A stretch of DNA of 64,000 bases, taken from assembly GCA_963773765.1 (NCBI GenBank), contig CAVZCC010000008.1:310001-374000 (forward strand), read 5' to 3'. Shown here in pieces: positions 61,476-64,000 of the stretch. A program made the translations under genes and the position numbers. The DNA is from CAVZCC01 sp963773765. Its GTDB lineage: Bacteria > Actinomycetota > Acidimicrobiia > Acidimicrobiales > Microtrichaceae. The notes under the pieces were generated by a model. It saw nothing but the letters and a program-made list of their open reading frames with translations, made no database searches and was not told the origin of the DNA. How positions within the stretch are numbered: position 1 is the stretch's first letter; each line of letters opens with the position of its first letter.

Positions 61476-62774
61476 TCAGGCCTCGATGTCGCCCAGGACC
61501 CGCCGCGTGTAGGCGTTCTGGAACACGCCGTGGGGGTCCAGCCCGGCCCGCACGGACTGGAACTCGTCCCAGCGGGGATAGGCGGGGGCCAGGTCGGCCG
61601 CGGTCCGGTAGTGCATCTTGCCCCAGTGGGGTCGGCCGTCCAGGTCGGCCATGATCGCCTCGAAGCCGTGGAAGTAGGCCTCATGCGGCATCGACCGGTA
61701 CATGTGCACCGCGATGAACGCCGTGTCCCGTCCCGACGCGGTGCTCAGCGGGATGTCATCGGCGGCAACGGCGCGGACCTCCACCGGGAACGAGATGGGG
61801 ATCCCCAGGCCGTCCACCAGGGCGCGCAGCCGCTGGAGGCCCTCCACCGCGGCCTCCAGGGGGATGGCGTACTCCATCTCCACGAAGCGCACCTTCCGGG
61901 GCGAGGCGAACACGCGGTAGGACCGGTCGTTGTACTCGACCCGGCCGGACGACGGGATGAGCCGGGACAGCCGCGGGATCAACGACGGCCGCCACGTCCC
62001 GATGCGGTTGAGCACCTCGAAGCCGTAGTTGGTCCACAACTCGTCCTGACGGAACTCCGCCAGCCGCGACCGGGGCGCCGGCGCCTCGTGGTTCCGGCGG
62101 TTCGACTTGGTCAGCGCCCAGCCGGTGTGCGGCACCCAGAAGAACTCGTAGTGGTCGTGGTTGCGGATCAGCGCGTCGAAGTCCTCGAGCACCTCGTCGA
62201 CCCGACGGGGCTCCTCCACCGCGTGGAGCTGGAAGGCGGGCACCACCCGGAGCGTGATCGTGGACACCAGGCCCAGCGCGCCCACACCGACGCGTGCCGC
62301 GGCCAGGACCTGCGGGTTCTGGTCCGCGCTGCACTCGAGCACCCGCCCCGATCCGTCGATCAGGCGCATGGCCACGATGCCGCTGGACAGGTTCCCGAAC
62401 GACAGGCCGGTGCCGTGCGTGGCCGTCGCCGTGGCTCCGGCCAGGGACTGGACGTCGATGTCGCCCAGGTTCGCGAAGGCCAGGCCCCGGGCCCAGAGGA
62501 ACTCCGAGATGGCCCGGAGGCGGGCGCCGGCCTGCACGGTGACGGTGCAGGCCTCGCGGTCGACCTCCAGGATCCGCCCGTAGTCGGCGAGGTCCAACAG
62601 GATGCCGTCGGTCAGCGCCGTGTCCGTGAAGGAGTGCCCGGCCCCGACGGCCTTGACGGTCAGGCCGGCCGCGGCGGCGTCGGCGACGATGCGGCACAGC
62701 TCCGGTTCCGAGGTCGGGCGCATGACCGGAACACGGCAGCGCTGGTTGCCGGCCCAGTTGGACCACACCCGCAC
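61476..62774 (-). CDS. FAD-dependent lactone oxidase (D-arabinono-1,4-lactone oxidase family)
   Basis: About 432 residues of the vanillyl-alcohol-oxidase fold. FAD region VKAVGAGHSFTDTA with the histidine that is covalently flavinylated in relatives, VQSLAGATATATHGTG, and the C-terminal ALO motif RPHWGKMHYRT. It oxidises an aldonolactone or alditol. A reading frame reaches 62840, overlapping the etfA stop, but a perfect 14-bp hairpin lies in that extension, so a start at GTG 62772-62774 before VWSNWAGNQRC is preferred. Confidence 0.85.
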   Translation of the reverse strand: MRVWSNWAGNQRCRVPVMRPTSEPELCRIVADAAAAGLTVKAVGAGHSFTDTALTDGILLDLADYGRILEVDREACTVTVQAGARLRAISEFLWARGLAFANLGDIDVQSLAGATATATHGTGLSFGNLSSGIVAMRLIDGSGRVLECSADQNPQVLAAARVGVGALGLVSTITLRVVPAFQLHAVEEPRRVDEVLEDFDALIRNHDHYEFFWVPHTGWALTKSNRRNHEAPAPRSRLAEFRQDELWTNYGFEVLNRIGTWRPSLIPRLSRLIPSSGRVEYNDRSYRVFASPRKVRFVEMEYAIPLEAAVEGLQRLRALVDGLGIPISFPVEVRAVAADDIPLSTASGRDTAFIAVHMYRSMPHEAYFHGFEAIMADLDGRPHWGKMHYRTAADLAPAYPRWDEFQSVRAGLDPHGVFQNAYTRRVLGDIEA

Positions 62775-62788
62775 CTTGGGTTCGGACG

Positions 62789-62820
62789 CGACGAGGGCCC
62801 CCTGGCGGGGGCCCTCGTCG
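62789..62820 (-). terminator. perfect 14-bp hairpin after etfA
   Basis: CGACGAGGGCCCCC and its complement flank a 4-nt loop, starting 17 nt past the etfA stop. It has no U tract but is the strongest stem in this part of the window and probably ends the etfBA transcript. Confidence 0.6.
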
Positions 62821-62836
62821 GAGATCGGGGTGACGC

Positions 62837-63799
62837 TCACCGGTTCTGGAGCGCCTCGATCAACTTGGGCAGGACCTTGTGCACGTCCCCGACGATGCCG
62901 AGGTCGGCCACCGAGAAGATCGGCGCCTCCGGGTCCTTGTTGATGGCGATGATGTTCTTGGAGCCCTTCATGCCCACCAGGTGCTGGGTGGCTCCGGAGA
63001 TGCCCGCAGCGATGTACACGTTGGGCTTGACGACCTTGCCGGTCTGGCCCACCTGGTAGGAGTAGGGCACCCAGCCGGCGTCCACGATGGCCCGGGAGGC
63101 ACCGGGCGCTGCGCCCAGGGCCTTGGCCAGGGTCTCCACCAGCTCGTAGTTGTCCTTCTCCCCCAGGCCGCGGCCGCCGGAGACGACGACGTCGGCGTCG
63201 TCCAGGCTGGGACCGGTCTGCTCCTCGACGAAGCGGTTGGTCACCGTGGCCGTGCCGGTGGCACCGAGGTCGGGGACCGTGAGGTCCTCCACCGCAGCGG
63301 CGCCGCCGCCGGACTCCTCGGCCGCGAACGACTTGGGCCGGATCAGGAAGATGTTGACCTTGTCGGTCGTGAACTTGGTGAACACGTTGGTCGTGCCACC
63401 GAAGATCGGCTCGACGCCGGCCAGCCCTCCGTCACGCTCGACCAGGTCCACCACGTTGGTGATGACCGGGGCGTCGAGCTTGGCCGACAGACGACCGGCG
63501 ACGTCACGGCCGTCGTAGCTGGTGGCCAGGAACACGGCGTCGGGGCCGTTGCCGGCCTCCACCGCGGCGGCGATGGCGGCCGCCACCGGCGCGCCGAGCA
63601 GCGTGCCCTCGGTGCCGGGAACGTTCAGCGCCCTGGTCGCCCCGTTGGCGCCCACCGCAGCGGCGACGTCGTTGCCGGACACGGTCACGACCTCGACCGT
63701 GTCGGCCAGCTCACGGGCCTTGGCCAGCATCTCGAGCGTGGTGTTGGACACCGCACCGTCAGCCGCTTCGGCGAACACCCAGATCTTGGAAACAGTCAT
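62837..63799 (-). CDS. etfA: electron transfer flavoprotein alpha subunit
   Basis: 320 residues. With EtfB it takes electrons from acyl-CoA dehydrogenases, such as the one at 50.7-51.9 kb, to the quinone pool. The C-terminal FAD domain is complete: VVSGGRGLGEKDNYELV, GASRAIVDAGWVPYSYQVGQ (in part), KPNVYIAAGISGATQHLVGM and IAINKDPEAPIF. Its ATG follows etfB by 32 nt with a purine-rich GAGAGAGACGAGAG stretch. Confidence 0.95.
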   Translation of the reverse strand: MTVSKIWVFAEAADGAVSNTTLEMLAKARELADTVEVVTVSGNDVAAAVGANGATRALNVPGTEGTLLGAPVAAAIAAAVEAGNGPDAVFLATSYDGRDVAGRLSAKLDAPVITNVVDLVERDGGLAGVEPIFGGTTNVFTKFTTDKVNIFLIRPKSFAAEESGGGAAAVEDLTVPDLGATGTATVTNRFVEEQTGPSLDDADVVVSGGRGLGEKDNYELVETLAKALGAAPGASRAIVDAGWVPYSYQVGQTGKVVKPNVYIAAGISGATQHLVGMKGSKNIIAINKDPEAPIFSVADLGIVGDVHKVLPKLIEALQNR

Positions 63800-63831
63800 C
63801 TCTCGTCTCTCTCTTCTCTCGGTGTCCGGCC

Positions 63832-64000
63832 TCAGATGACCTTGAGCTCGGCCAGGAAGTCCACGACCTTCTGGAAGCCCTCGCCGTCGTCCTCGATGAT
63901 CGTGCCGGCCTCTCGGGCCTCGGCCTCGGCGACCTCGATGATCTCCTGGCCGCCTCCGGTCCAGCCGACCTGCGAGGCGTCGAGCCCCAGGTCGGCGACG
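63832..64000 (-). CDS. etfB: electron transfer flavoprotein beta subunit, 5' end outside window
   Basis: Only the last 56 codons are visible, ending FQKVVDFLAELKVI. The KVVDFLAEL-type C-terminus and the position directly before etfA identify EtfB, which binds AMP and docks to dehydrogenases. The 5' part lies past the right edge. Confidence 0.85.
   Translation of the reverse strand, partial: VADLGLDASQVGWTGGGQEIIEVAEAEAREAGTIIEDDGEGFQKVVDFLAELKVI

Overview
The window is high-GC DNA from an actinomycete-type bacterium, most likely class Acidimicrobiia (an inference). The evidence is the strong G/C bias at third codon positions, frequent GTG starts, many candidate leaderless starts, and a gene order matching the conserved actinobacterial block argS-lysA-hom-thrC-(thrB)-rho-rpmE-prfA-prmC-...-wecA-atpI-atpBEFHAGDC-...-murA, known for example from Mycobacterium tuberculosis. 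Unlike mycobacteria it has separate b, b' and delta ATP synthase genes. I see no rRNA, CRISPR array, phage or insertion sequence. One tRNA (Arg-CCG) is present.

Layout. 1-11 kb: the 5' part of murA, an MFS transporter with an extra N-terminal domain, a small minus-strand cluster (alpha/beta hydrolase, J-domain protein, acidic tandem-repeat protein), glpX, a MarR regulator divergent from a DrrAB-type ABC exporter, a zinc peptidase, an SDR and a 2H-phosphoesterase/GNAT fusion. 11.4-19.9 kb: the complete ATP synthase operon on the minus strand with a clear promoter. 20-28 kb: a branched-chain amino-acid type ABC system (livF, livG, a fused livH-livM permease, a lipoprotein binding protein) divergent from a D-aminoacylase-type amidohydrolase. 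28-36 kb: wecA divergent from a polyprenyl-phosphate sugar transferase, then glyA, rpiB, a thiolase-like gene, a cyclic-nucleotide-binding protein and a zinc dehydrogenase. 36-48.7 kb: translation and aspartate-family amino-acid genes (prmC, prfA, rpmE2, rho, homoserine-kinase candidate, thrC, hom, lysA, argS). 48.8-64 kb: tRNA-Arg, an LCP protein, an acyl-CoA dehydrogenase, an ECF sigma/anti-sigma pair, a membrane glycosyltransferase-like protein, an FrhB-type iron-sulfur protein, small hypotheticals, udgB divergent from a phosphomutase-DUF3090-SCO1664 operon, a lactone oxidase and etfAB.

Main points. The slot normally held by GHMP-type homoserine kinase thrB, between thrC and rho, holds a cofactor-independent phosphoglycerate-mutase-like enzyme of the proposed alternative homoserine kinase family. 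A four-unit GAAC array with exact 11-bp spacing sits over the -35 position of the sugar-transferase promoter. The MarR/ABC intergenic region carries a four-copy 16-bp direct repeat. At least nine genes have a TANNNT box 6-7 nt before the start codon, consistent with leaderless transcription, and udgB and its divergent neighbour have overlapping -10 boxes. MurA has Asp117 in place of the fosfomycin-target cysteine.

Caution on sequence quality. I count about 29 single-base indels (26 extra, 3 missing bases) that break 11 otherwise well-preserved genes. Twenty-three of them fall in 36.7-46.7 kb and the rest at 10.1, 18.8 and 22.3-24.0 kb. They hit essential genes and leave clean protein sequence on both sides, so consensus errors are the likeliest explanation. 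These genes are annotated end to end, with the shift positions given.
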